Below, one piece after another: positions 50,433 through 58,881 of a DNA stretch of 64,000 nucleotides. Numbering within the stretch: the first letter of the stretch is position 1; each line of letters begins with the position of its first letter. The stretch spans positions 434,001-498,000 of the forward strand of contig CAWEQI010000003.1 in NCBI GenBank assembly GCA_963811255.1. The letters run 5' to 3'. Both the position numbers and the translations under genes were made by a program. The DNA comes from Croceibacterium_B sp963811255. Lineage in GTDB: Bacteria > Pseudomonadota > Alphaproteobacteria > Sphingomonadales > Sphingomonadaceae. The notes under the pieces are model-generated. The model ran no database searches, was not told where the DNA came from, and saw only the letters and a program-made list of their open reading frames with translations.

Positions 50433-50726
50433 TCAGTCGTGATCGACCTTTCCTTCATTCGAATTCTCGACGATCTTGCCGGTCTGGCCGTCGACGCCGA
50501 TCTCCTGGATGTGGCCTTTCTGCTGAATGTCGAACGACCAGCGCCAGCCGCCACCTTCGTATTCGTATTCGGCGTCGGTGATCTTGCCCGGCGCGGCGGC
50601 GAGGGCAATCTTGATCGCCTGCTGTTTGCTGACCTTGGGCGCGGGTGCGTGCGTTCTGGCTTGCGCGGCGCCGCCGATGGCGAGCCCGGCAAGAGCAAGG
50701 GCGGTGATGGCGGAACGATTGGTCAT
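50433..50726 (-). CDS. PepSY-domain exported protein
   Basis: A 97-residue protein with signal peptide MTNRSAITALALAGLAIGGAAQA and one PepSY module (VSKQQAIKIALAAAPGKITDAEYEYEGGGWRWSFDIQQKGHIQEIGVDGQTGKIVE, with K-x-x-A at the start). Single PepSY proteins are periplasmic modulators, often next to two-component systems that they may feed back on. It is 19 nt upstream of the response regulator on the same strand. Confidence 0.88.
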   Translation of the reverse strand: MTNRSAITALALAGLAIGGAAQARTHAPAPKVSKQQAIKIALAAAPGKITDAEYEYEGGGWRWSFDIQQKGHIQEIGVDGQTGKIVENSNEGKVDHD

Positions 50727-50935
50727 GTGAATTTCCTTTTGAGCAAGCCCCTGTTGCCAAGCTGAGATAGGGCGGCGATGCTTGGTCTGGCATTGCCGCC
50801 GCCTTACAATTTCCCAAGGTAGCGCCGGGCCGCCTCGTCTTCCGCGCCGATCCTGCTATGCCGCCTGGGCGGCGGTTGTGGCGATCCATCCTTCGACCGT
50901 AGAGCAATTGCCCGTCTCGCCAAGGGGATGCGATC

Positions 50936-51961
50936 ATGATGCGCAAAGCGGTTCTCCCGGTTCTGGCCGCGCTGCTCGCTGGAACGGCCCCGCTCGCCGG
51001 CGCCGCGCCCAAGAGCGCGGACGCCGCAGCCTCCTATCACCGGCAAGCTTCGATCCCGCTGCCGGACGGGTTCTGGGATATCGCCACCTATGATCCCGAT
51101 CACGACCGCGTGCTGATCGGGCGCGGGAGGGCCGCATCGGTGGTCGACCTGGCCAGCCACAAGGCGCGCGACATCGGGCAGATCGAGCGCGGCCACGCGG
51201 CGCTGGCGATTCCGGGCACGAACAAAATTGCCGTCACCAGTGGGCAGGACAACAGCCTGCGATTTCTCGACGCCGGCGACGGGCGCCAGATCGCCAGCGT
51301 GCCGGTCGGCGAGGACCCGGACGCGGCGCTGTGGGATCCTGCGTTGCGCGCGGTGCTGGTGATGAACGCCAAGAGCGGCAGCGTGTCGCAGGTCGATCCC
51401 GCGAGCACCGAGGTGGTGCGGACGATCGCAGTCAAGCCGGCGCTCGAGTTTGGCGCGCTCGCCGGCAAGGACACGCTGGCGATCAACGACGAGGACCTGA
51501 GCGAGCTCGAACTGGTCGATCTCAAGCAGGGCAGGCTGGTCGCCGCGATCCCGCTCACCGGCTGCCAGCACCCGACCGGCCTGGCGGCCGACCCGGCCGA
51601 CGGGCTTACCCTCAGCGCCTGCGCCAACGGCGAGGCGGCGCTGGTCGACATTCACAGCCGTAAGGTGGTGCAGCTGGTGCCGATCGGGCAGGGGCCGGAT
51701 ACGGCGATGTTCGACGGCAAGCGCCAGCGCTTCCTCGTACCATGCGGCCGCAGCGGCACCTTGGTGCTGTTTTCGCTCAAGGGCGGGAAACTGACGCCCG
51801 CGGGGACGGTTACCACCGAAGCCGGCGCGCGGACCGGGGCGCTGGACGAGAAATCCGGACGCGTCTTCCTGCCGACAGCCAAGTTCGGGCCGTTCACACC
51901 GGGTCAGCGTCCGTCGATCGTCCCGGGGAGCGCACACCTGCTGGTGTACGGCATCGGCTGA
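50936..51961 (+). CDS. secreted beta-propeller protein (YncE-like)
   Basis: A 341-residue exported protein with a signal peptide (about 1-24). Repeated YVTN/NHL-like blades such as AVTSGQDNSLRFLDAGDGRQIASVPVGEDPDAALWDPALRAVLVMNAKSGSVSQVDPASTEVVRTI (seen in pieces) and HPTGLAADPADGLTLSACANGEAALVDI suggest a seven-bladed beta-propeller. The function is unknown; it may bind DNA, metals or partners. It is divergent from the PepSY/two-component genes and 35 nt before the COG4705 gene, so the two may be co-transcribed. Confidence 0.85.
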   Translation: MMRKAVLPVLAALLAGTAPLAGAAPKSADAAASYHRQASIPLPDGFWDIATYDPDHDRVLIGRGRAASVVDLASHKARDIGQIERGHAALAIPGTNKIAVTSGQDNSLRFLDAGDGRQIASVPVGEDPDAALWDPALRAVLVMNAKSGSVSQVDPASTEVVRTIAVKPALEFGALAGKDTLAINDEDLSELELVDLKQGRLVAAIPLTGCQHPTGLAADPADGLTLSACANGEAALVDIHSRKVVQLVPIGQGPDTAMFDGKRQRFLVPCGRSGTLVLFSLKGGKLTPAGTVTTEAGARTGALDEKSGRVFLPTAKFGPFTPGQRPSIVPGSAHLLVYGIG

Positions 51962-51996
51962 ACGGACTGGACGGCAAGAGGCAAAAGGCGAGACAA

Positions 51997-52824
51997 ATGG
52001 ATTCAAACACGCGGGCCGCGCTCACCAAGGTCCCCGCCGTCACGCTCGGCTTCTGGATCATCAAGATCCTCGCCACCACCCTCGGGGAGACGGGCGGCGA
52101 CACGGTGACGATGACCTGGCTCGGCGAAACGACGCCGCACCCGATCCCCGGCGGCTACCTGATCGGCACGGCTATCTTTGGCATCCTGCTCGTCGCGCTG
52201 GTGATCGCTCAGATCAGGGCGCGCCGCTTCAACGCCTGGCTCTACTGGGCGACGATCGTCGCCTCGACCACGGCGGGCACGACGCTGGCGGATTTTGCCG
52301 ACCGCTCTCTCGGCATAGGATACTTCGGCGGATCGCTGCTGCTGCTGGCGTGCGTCCTCGTCTCGCTGTTCGTCTGGCATCAGGTGGTCGGGACGGTGAA
52401 CGTCAACCGGGTCGTCAGCCCGCGCGAAGAGACGTTCTATTGGATCACCATCACCTTCTCGCAGACGCTCGGCACCGCTCTGGGCGACTGGGTTGCCGAT
52501 GCGGGTCTCGGCTACGAAGGCGGGGCGCTGCTGTTCGGCGCGGGCCTCGCCGTCCTCGCGATCCTCTATTTCTCTACCCGCTCGATCCTCTCGATGTCCG
52601 CCCGGGTGTCGCACGTGTTCCTGTTCTGGGCGGCATTCATCCTCACACGCCCGCTCGGCGCGACCGTCGGCGATTTCCTCGACAAGCCGGTCGCCAGCGG
52701 CGGGCTCGACCTCAGCCGGCCGCTCGCCTCGCTGGTGATGATCGTGGTGATCGTGGCGCTGGTCTGGATTCTGCCGCAGCGGCCCGGCGTACATCCGGGG
52801 CACGACGGCGCGGCCGCGGCGTGA
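51997..52824 (+). CDS. COG4705-type membrane protein
   Basis: A 275-residue inner-membrane protein with about eight helices. Four similar segments recur: TTLGETGGDT, TTAGTTLADF, TLGTALGDWVAD and PLGATVGDFLDKP, each with Gly and acidic residues (L-G-x-x-x-x-D), at about 28-37, 92-101, 152-163 and 219-231. That regular spacing suggests duplicated helical hairpins around a shared path, perhaps for a cation. The function of COG4705 is unknown. It is coupled to the outer-membrane gene by a GTGA overlap. Confidence 0.82.
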   Translation: MDSNTRAALTKVPAVTLGFWIIKILATTLGETGGDTVTMTWLGETTPHPIPGGYLIGTAIFGILLVALVIAQIRARRFNAWLYWATIVASTTAGTTLADFADRSLGIGYFGGSLLLLACVLVSLFVWHQVVGTVNVNRVVSPREETFYWITITFSQTLGTALGDWVADAGLGYEGGALLFGAGLAVLAILYFSTRSILSMSARVSHVFLFWAAFILTRPLGATVGDFLDKPVASGGLDLSRPLASLVMIVVIVALVWILPQRPGVHPGHDGAAAA

Positions 52825-53552
52825 GCCGCCTCGGCGCGGCCCTCGCACTAGCCCTGCTGGTCATCCCCGCGGCGGCCACCGCCGGGCCGCCGTTCCTCAC
52901 CGACGACCCCGTGCCGACCGACACCGGGCACTGGGAAATCTACGCTCCGCAGTTCGAGGCCGAAGGCAGCGGCAGCGACTTCGGCGGCGAGTTCGGCGCG
53001 GAGATTAACTACGGCCCGGTGCCCGATGTGCAGCTCACGCTCGATCTGCCCATGGCCTACACGCACGGGCCTGCCGGCTGGCATTGGGGAGCGGGCGACC
53101 TGGCCACCTCGGTCAAGTACCGGTTCTACGACAGTAGGGCTCTGGGCCTGCAGATCGCCGCATTCCCCGGCGTGACGCTGCCGACCGCGAGCCGCGGCCT
53201 CGGCGCGGGGCGGGTCACCGCGTTTCTGCCGGTGTGGGCGCAGGAGGACATCGGCCGGTGGTCGATGTTCGGCGGCGGTGGATACGCGGTCAATCCGGGT
53301 TCAGGCAATCGCGACTATTGGAGCGGCGGCCTCGCCGTGGCGCGGCAGCTCGGCAAACGGTGGCTGCTCGGGCTCGAAGTCGACCGGCAGGGCCCGGATA
53401 CGGTCGGAGGGCGCGCTTCGACCAGCCTCGGTTTCGGTGCGATCGTCGATCTGGACGGCCCGTTCCGCCTGCTCGCCTCGGGCGGACCGACGTGGACCGA
53501 TGGGGGCGGAAGCGGGTTTCATGCGTATGCTGCGCTGGGGCTTGATTTCTAG
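52821..53552 (+). CDS. outer-membrane beta-barrel-like protein
   Basis: A 243-residue exported protein with signal peptide ending ATAGPP. It is rich in alternating strands ending in aromatic residues (DVQLTLDLPMAYTHGP, VKYRFYDSRALGLQIAAFPGVTLPTASRGLGAGRVTAFLPVWAQ) and terminates YAALGLDF, a C-terminal Phe typical of barrel insertion. The family resembles 'transporter' or phenol-degradation-associated OM proteins. GTG 52821 overlaps the stop of COG4705, so the pair is translated together. Confidence 0.82.
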   Translation: MSRLGAALALALLVIPAAATAGPPFLTDDPVPTDTGHWEIYAPQFEAEGSGSDFGGEFGAEINYGPVPDVQLTLDLPMAYTHGPAGWHWGAGDLATSVKYRFYDSRALGLQIAAFPGVTLPTASRGLGAGRVTAFLPVWAQEDIGRWSMFGGGGYAVNPGSGNRDYWSGGLAVARQLGKRWLLGLEVDRQGPDTVGGRASTSLGFGAIVDLDGPFRLLASGGPTWTDGGGSGFHAYAALGLDF

Positions 53553-53597
53553 CCGGTCATCGCCAAACCTGTATTATTGAGGCAACACAGCAAATCG

Positions 53598-55826
53598 ATG
53601 CGTATCTTCCGCGACCGGACGGGCAGGGCCAACGGCAGCCGCATGGCGGCTGACGACGCCGGTCGCGATCCCGGCTTCTACTCGCTGCAGGATCCGCCCG
53701 GCGACCGCTGGGCCGCGCGACTCGAACAGATCGACCGCTATCTCGATGCAGCCGGCCCGCCAGGGGAGCCCAAACCCCCGGAGGGCGGCAAGCCGAAGAG
53801 GAGACACGGCCGCTGGTGGTGGACGATCCGCCTCTTCGCGGCGATGCTGTTTCTTTTCATGGTGCTGGTGGTGTGGCTGGCGATCACCGCCCCGCTCTCG
53901 AAATCGCTGCAGCCGATCGCCCCACCGCAGATCACCCTCCTCGCCTCCGACGGCACACCGATCGCCCGCAACGGCGCCGACGTCGCCAAGCCGGTGCAGA
54001 TCAAGAACCTGCCAGCTTATGTGCCGCACGCGTTCATCGCCATCGAGGACCGGCGCTTCTATCACCATTGGGGCATCGACCCGCGCGGCATCGCCCGCGC
54101 CGCCTGGAGCGATCTCACCACCGGGCGCACCGAGGGCGGCAGCACGATCACCCAGCAGCTGGCCAAGTTCACCTTCCTGACCCCCAAGCAGACCATCGGC
54201 CGCAAGCTGCGCGAGATGTTGATCGCCTTCTGGCTCGAGGCCTGGCTGACCAAGGACCAGATTCTCGAGCGATACCTGTCGAACGCCTATTTCGGCGACA
54301 ACTGCTACGGCCTGCGCGCCGCCTCGCTGCACTATTTCTACCGCCAGCCCGAAAACCTCACCCGCGGCCAGGCGGCGATGCTCGCCGGGCTGCTGCAGGC
54401 GCCGTCGCGTTACGACCCGACCGACAACTTCGATCTGGCGAAAGCGCGCATGCGCACCGTGCTGCACGCCGAGGTCGAGGCCGGGTATCTGACTGCGGCG
54501 CAAGCGAAGGCGATCCCGACTCCGAAGCTTGATGTCCGCCCGACCAACGACCTGCCGACCGGGACCTATTTCGCCGACTGGGCGCTGCCGCAGGCGCGCC
54601 AGCTCTCCGACGTCGGCTATTCGCGCCAGACGCTAACCACCACACTCGATGCACGCCTGCAGGGGATCGCCCGGCGGGTGATCGCGAACGCGCCGCTCGG
54701 CCACGCGCAAGTCGCGCTGGTGGCAATGCACCCGAACGGCGAAGTGGTCGCCCTGGTCGGCGGCAAGGATTACGAGAAGTCGCCGTTCAACCGGGCGACG
54801 CAGGCGAAGCGCCAGCCGGGCTCGACCTTCAAGCTGTTCGTCTATCTCGCGGCGTTCGATCAGGGGATGACGCCGGATTCTGAAATCGACAACCAGCCCA
54901 TCACCACCGGTTCCTACCGCCCGCAGAACGACAGCGGGCATTATTCGAAGCAGATCACGCTCGAAAACGCTTTCGCCCATTCAAGCAACGTCGCCGCGGT
55001 GCGCCTGGAGCATAAGGTTGGCAGCGATGCGGTCATCGACGAGGCGCGCAAGCTTGGCGTCACCACTCCGCTGGCCAAAGGCGATCCAAGCCTCGCGCTC
55101 GGCACGTCGACGATGACCCTGCTCGATCTGACCAGTGCCTATGCGGGTGTCGCCGGCAATCGCTTCCCGGTCGAGCCGCACGCCTTTCCGGCCGCGGAAG
55201 AAGGGTGGTTCGACTGGATGTTCGCCCGGCACCACAGCCTGTCCGCCCGTGAGCACGGCGAGATCGAGGACCTGCTGCGGCACGCGGTGGAGGACGGCAC
55301 GGCAAAGGCGGCGCAGCTGCCGGTGGCGGCCTACGGTAAGACCGGCACCACGCAGGACAACCGCGATGCGCTGTTCGTCGGCTATGCCAAGGACCTGGTG
55401 GTCGGCGTGTGGATCGGCAACGACGACAATTCGCCGCTGCCGGGCGCTCACGGCGGCGGGCTGCCGGCGCGGATCTGGCACGATTTCATGATGCAAGCGC
55501 TGGGCCTCGCGCCCGCTCCGAAGCCGGCCTCGCCGACGCCGGCGCCGAATCCGAACGGACCGGTCCAGCCGCAGGACGTGCCGAACCTCGACGCCATCCC
55601 GATCGGCGACGGCGACACCAACCTGCAAATTCAGGACAACGGGGCGACGCTCTCGACCACCGTCGACGGGGTGCCGGTCGACGTGCGGCTCGACCGCAAC
55701 GGCCTCAGCGTTCAGCCGAGCGGGCGGATTCCGCCGCCGTCGCCGTCCCCCCGGCCGACGGTGGTGCCGCCTCGTCGTCCGGATACACAGCCCGAACGAA
55801 GTACAGCCCCTCCGGCGGAGCGTTGA
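53598..55826 (+). CDS. bifunctional penicillin-binding protein (PBP1-type)
   Basis: About 742 residues from ATG 53598 (TTG 53577 and ATG 53643 are alternatives). Layout: a cytoplasmic N-tail rich in Gly/Pro, a single membrane helix (about 80-100), a GT51 glycosyltransferase (AIEDRRFYHHWGIDPRG with the catalytic Glu, GGSTITQQLAK), and a transpeptidase with SxxK in RQPGSTFK, SxN in HSSN, and KTGTT. A Pro-rich tail follows. It polymerises and cross-links peptidoglycan in the periplasm. Its last 122 nt overlap the end of truA on the other strand. Confidence 0.93.
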   Translation: MRIFRDRTGRANGSRMAADDAGRDPGFYSLQDPPGDRWAARLEQIDRYLDAAGPPGEPKPPEGGKPKRRHGRWWWTIRLFAAMLFLFMVLVVWLAITAPLSKSLQPIAPPQITLLASDGTPIARNGADVAKPVQIKNLPAYVPHAFIAIEDRRFYHHWGIDPRGIARAAWSDLTTGRTEGGSTITQQLAKFTFLTPKQTIGRKLREMLIAFWLEAWLTKDQILERYLSNAYFGDNCYGLRAASLHYFYRQPENLTRGQAAMLAGLLQAPSRYDPTDNFDLAKARMRTVLHAEVEAGYLTAAQAKAIPTPKLDVRPTNDLPTGTYFADWALPQARQLSDVGYSRQTLTTTLDARLQGIARRVIANAPLGHAQVALVAMHPNGEVVALVGGKDYEKSPFNRATQAKRQPGSTFKLFVYLAAFDQGMTPDSEIDNQPITTGSYRPQNDSGHYSKQITLENAFAHSSNVAAVRLEHKVGSDAVIDEARKLGVTTPLAKGDPSLALGTSTMTLLDLTSAYAGVAGNRFPVEPHAFPAAEEGWFDWMFARHHSLSAREHGEIEDLLRHAVEDGTAKAAQLPVAAYGKTGTTQDNRDALFVGYAKDLVVGVWIGNDDNSPLPGAHGGGLPARIWHDFMMQALGLAPAPKPASPTPAPNPNGPVQPQDVPNLDAIPIGDGDTNLQIQDNGATLSTTVDGVPVDVRLDRNGLSVQPSGRIPPPSPSPRPTVVPPRRPDTQPERSTAPPAER

Positions 55827-56517
55827 GGCCGAGCGCGGCGCGATCCCTCGCGGCGAGCGCCTCGGCGACCTGCTCCTCGCGCCAGTGCCCCTGGCCGACC
55901 AGCGCCAATGTGCCGACCATCGAGCGCACCTGATGATGCAGGAAGCTGCGCGCTTCGGCTTCGACGATCACCCGTTCGCCCTCCCGCCGGACATCGAGCC
56001 GGTCGAGCGTCTTGACCGGGTCCTTCGCCTGGCAGTGGGCCGAGCGGAAAGTGGTGAAATCGTGCCGCCCGACCAGCGCCTGCGCCGCGCGGTGCATCGC
56101 CTCGGCGTTCAATTGGCGAGCGATATGCCACGCGCGCCCGCGCTCGAGCGTCAACGGCGCGCGGCGGTTGACGATGCGGTATTCGTAAGCCCGGCCGAGG
56201 CACGAGAAGCGCGCGTGCCAGTCATCGGGCTTGACCTCGCAGGCGAGCACGGCAATCGGATCGGGCCTCAGGCGGGCGTTGAGCGCCTCCATCAGCCGGA
56301 ACGGCGCGATCTTTTTCTCGATATCGACATGGCTGCGCATCGCCAGCGCGTGCACCCCGCTGTCGGTCCGCCCGGCCGAATGCATCGTCACCGTTTCGCC
56401 GGTAACCGCGCGAACCGCTTCCTCGACCGCCTGCTGCACGCTCGGCCCATGCTCCTGCCGCTGCAATCCCATGAACGGCCCGCCGTCGAATTCGAGGGTG
56501 AGGGCGAAGCGAGTCAT
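55705..56517 (-). CDS. truA: tRNA pseudouridine synthase A
   Basis: A 270-residue enzyme making pseudouridine at tRNA positions 38-40. Motifs are LTLEFDGGPFMGLQRQEHGPSVQQAVEEA, the catalytic Asp in HSAGRTDSGVHALAM, and SFLHHQVRSMVGTLALVG. The protein has a C-terminal extension (EAAPPSAGGTATAAES) past the usual YPDD end, which overlaps the penicillin-binding protein gene on the opposite strand by 122 nt. Its start overlaps the fmt stop by 4 nt (56514-56517). Confidence 0.95.
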   Translation of the reverse strand: MTRFALTLEFDGGPFMGLQRQEHGPSVQQAVEEAVRAVTGETVTMHSAGRTDSGVHALAMRSHVDIEKKIAPFRLMEALNARLRPDPIAVLACEVKPDDWHARFSCLGRAYEYRIVNRRAPLTLERGRAWHIARQLNAEAMHRAAQALVGRHDFTTFRSAHCQAKDPVKTLDRLDVRREGERVIVEAEARSFLHHQVRSMVGTLALVGQGHWREEQVAEALAARDRAALGLNAPPEGLYFVRAVYPDDEAAPPSAGGTATAAESARSAER

Positions 56518-57419
56518 CTGAGCACCGTTCCTGTCGGCACCGGCTTGCCGCGCAGGAAATCCTCCGCCGGCATCGCCGGCTTGCCGGCTCTCTGGAGCAC
56601 CAGTGGGCGGATCGCCGCCTGCCCGCAGGCAATCGTCAGCTTGTCGTCGAGCACCGTGCCGTCGGCACCGTTGACGCCGATCTCGCGCGCGCGGAGCACC
56701 TTGATCCGCTCGCCGTCCAGGTCGAACCAGGCGCCCGGCCACGGGGCGAAGGCGCGCACTTCGCGCTCGATCAGCTCGGCCGGCTTGGCCCAGTCGATTC
56801 GCGCCTCGGCCTTGTCGATCTTGGCCGCGTAAGTGGCGCCGAGCTCGGGCTGCGGCCGAGCCTTGAGCTGATCGAGCTGTGCCACGGTCTCGACCAGCAG
56901 CCGAGCGCCGATCTCCGCCAGTTCCGCGTGCAGCTCGCCGGAAGTCTTGTCCTCGACCGGCACCCGCGCACTCGCCAGCATCGGCCCGGTGTCGAGACCT
57001 TCGGCCATCCGCATGATGGTGACGCCGGTCACGTGGTCGCCGGCGAGGATCGCCCGCTGGATCGGCGCCGCTCCGCGCCAGCGCGGCAGCAGGCTGGCAT
57101 GCACGTTGAGGCAACCGTGCTTCGGTCCGTCGAGAATGGGCCTGGGCAGGATCAGCCCGTAAGCGACGACCACCGCCAGCTCGGGCTCGAGCGCGAGGAA
57201 ATCGGCCTCGGCTTCGAGATCGCGCAGCGTCGCCGGATGGCGCACTTCGATTCCGAGCTTCTCGGCGGCCAGCTGCACCGGCGACGGCCGCTCCGCCTTT
57301 CCGCGGCCAGCGGGGCGGGGCGGTTGGGTATAGGCCGCCGCGATCTCATGCCCCGCCTCATGCAGTGCATGGAGCGTCGGGACGGCGAACTCGGGCGTGC
57401 CCATGAAGACAATGCGCAT
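56514..57419 (-). CDS. fmt: methionyl-tRNA formyltransferase
   Basis: A 301-residue enzyme formylating initiator Met-tRNA. It begins MRIVFMGTPEFAVPTLHAL and has VVAYGLILPRPILD, the catalytic CLNVHASLLPRWRGAAPIQRAI and GVTIMRMAEGLDTGPML. The C-terminal OB-like domain is present. The start is ATG 57419; the longer frame runs into the upstream palindromic repeat. fmt is coupled to truA. def (58882) is on the other strand nearby but not co-transcribed. Confidence 0.97.
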   Translation of the reverse strand: MRIVFMGTPEFAVPTLHALHEAGHEIAAAYTQPPRPAGRGKAERPSPVQLAAEKLGIEVRHPATLRDLEAEADFLALEPELAVVVAYGLILPRPILDGPKHGCLNVHASLLPRWRGAAPIQRAILAGDHVTGVTIMRMAEGLDTGPMLASARVPVEDKTSGELHAELAEIGARLLVETVAQLDQLKARPQPELGATYAAKIDKAEARIDWAKPAELIEREVRAFAPWPGAWFDLDGERIKVLRAREIGVNGADGTVLDDKLTIACGQAAIRPLVLQRAGKPAMPAEDFLRGKPVPTGTVLR

Positions 57420-57431
57420 CTGGCCCCACTT

Positions 57432-57523
57432 CCGTTCGCCCTGAGCTTGTCGAAGGGCCGTTTTTCGTTTCGAGCGCAGCGCTAGAAGAAAAGGCAGGCC
57501 TTCGACAAGCTCAGGCCGAACGG
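57432..57523. repeat. inverted-repeat (REP-like) element between fmt and recR
   Basis: The arm CCGTTCGCCCTGAGCTTGTCGAAGGG (57432-57457) is answered by its near-complement CCTTCGACAAGCTCAGGCCGAACGG (57499-57523) with a 41-nt spacer. This is the palindromic sequence that is abundant in sphingomonad genomes, typically located between genes. It could form a large stem-loop between the divergent fmt and recR. Confidence 0.75.
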
Positions 57524-57538
57524 ATAGAGGGCAGGACG

Positions 57539-58135
57539 ATGGCATCGCAAGAGATCGAGACGCTCGCCAGCGCCTTGGCCCGGCTCCCGGGCCTCGGCCC
57601 GCGTTCGGCCCGGCGGGCGGTGCTGTGGCTGGTCAAGCGGCGCGAGACGGCGCTGGTCCAGTTCGTACAGGCGCTCGCCGCAGTGCAGGAGACATTGGTC
57701 GAGTGTCACATCTGCGGCAACGTCGATACGCGCGATCCGTGCGGCATCTGCGCCGATCCGCGGCGCGACCCGCGCCAGTTGTGCGTGGTCGAGGACGTCG
57801 CCGACTTATGGGCGCTCGACCGGGCCAAGCTGTTCACCGGGCGCTATCATGTTCTCGGCGGCCGGCTCTCGGCGCTTGAAGGGGTGCGGCCCGAGGATCT
57901 CAGCATCGACCAACTGATTGGCCGCATCGCCGAGGGCGGCATCGACGAGGTCGTGCTGGCGATGAACGCCACCCTCGAAGGTCAGACGACCGCGCACTAT
58001 ATCGCCGAGCGGATCGGCGAATACCCGGTGCGGATCACCCAGCTCGCTCATGGCCTGCCGGTCGGCGGCGAGCTCGATTACCTCGACGAAGGCACCTTGG
58101 CGCAAGCACTCAGGGCGCGGAGGCCGGTCGGGTGA
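57539..58135 (+). CDS. recR: recombination protein RecR
   Basis: A 198-residue protein. It has an N-terminal helix-hairpin-helix (LARLPGLGPRSARRAVLWLV), a four-Cys zinc finger CHICGNVDTRDPCGIC (about 57-72), a Toprim domain (LCVVEDVADLWALDRAKLFTGRYHVLGGRLSALEG) and the C-terminal GGELDYLDEGTLAQALRAR. It loads RecA at gaps with RecF/RecO. The stop overlaps the next gene by 4 nt (GTGA). Confidence 0.97.
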   Translation: MASQEIETLASALARLPGLGPRSARRAVLWLVKRRETALVQFVQALAAVQETLVECHICGNVDTRDPCGICADPRRDPRQLCVVEDVADLWALDRAKLFTGRYHVLGGRLSALEGVRPEDLSIDQLIGRIAEGGIDEVVLAMNATLEGQTTAHYIAERIGEYPVRITQLAHGLPVGGELDYLDEGTLAQALRARRPVG

Positions 58136-58368
58136 AACGCGGCTGGATCGTCGGCGGCTGGCTGTTCGCGCTGATCGCCTCGGCGCTGCCGGCGCTGTGG
58201 ATGGCCGACGACCTCGCCACCCGCAATCCGCTCGGCATCTACGCCGACGACAGCGGCGCCTGGACGCCCCAGCTTTACTGGCAGTTCCTCAAATGGTGGC
58301 TGCCGATCGCCGCGCCGGCAAGCCTGCTGGCGCTCGCCTGCATGGTCCTGAACAGGCCGGCGGACTAG
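58132..58368 (+). CDS. small two-helix membrane protein
   Basis: A 78-residue protein with two hydrophobic helices (about 5-23 and 51-72) and a short outward loop (ATRNPLGIYADDSGAWTPQ). The start is GTG 58132, overlapping the recR stop. It has the same operon position as unnamed small membrane genes in other sphingomonads; I do not recognise a family. Function unknown. Confidence 0.6.
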   Translation: MKRGWIVGGWLFALIASALPALWMADDLATRNPLGIYADDSGAWTPQLYWQFLKWWLPIAAPASLLALACMVLNRPAD

Positions 58369-58398
58369 CTGAAGCCGTCTCCCTTGAAGGGGAGAGGG

Positions 58399-58779
58399 TC
58401 AATTTTCCAAAATTGTCTCGGTGTGCAGCGCGCACTTCCAACTGCGGCCGTCACGCACCCAGGCGGTGCTGTCGGCGCACTCGAGGTCCATCTCCTTACC
58501 CTTGAACTTGCCGGTCTGATGCACCTTGTAGGCCACGACGGCCGTATCCTCGGCGGGAAAGATCACCTTGACGTCGGAGAACTCGAAGCTGTCGAGCGTC
58601 CAATGATCGTCGCGCATCATCGCCTTGTACTTGGCGGGGTCGATCCGCATCGCTCCGCTGGGTCCGGTGATCAGGCATTCTTCGGCGATTAATCCCGCCG
58701 CCGCCTCGGTGTTCTTGTCGACCAGGGCTTTCCAGAAGCGCTTCTCGAGATCGACGATCGTCTGGGTGCTGTCGGTCAT
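58399..58779 (-). CDS. nuclear-transport-factor-2-like (SnoaL/DUF4440-type) protein
   Basis: A 126-residue cone-shaped alpha+beta fold protein: STQTIVDLEKRFWKALVDKNTEAAAGLIAEECLITGPSGAM, ... DSFEFSDVKVIFPAEDTAVVAYKVHQTGKFKGKEM and a C-terminal DGRSWKCALHTETIL, typical of NTF2-like/DUF4440 families. It binds small molecules or is a non-enzymatic scaffold. The start is ATG 58779. It is convergent to the recR unit. Confidence 0.82.
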   Translation of the reverse strand: MTDSTQTIVDLEKRFWKALVDKNTEAAAGLIAEECLITGPSGAMRIDPAKYKAMMRDDHWTLDSFEFSDVKVIFPAEDTAVVAYKVHQTGKFKGKEMDLECADSTAWVRDGRSWKCALHTETILEN

Positions 58780-58881
58780 CGCGCTCTCCTTCGCATGGGT
58801 TAAAGTCCCGCGCGGCATCTCGGGTTCCCTCGACGGCGGCGTTCACTTGTCGTTCGCCCGCGAAATGCTTATCTTTCCGCC

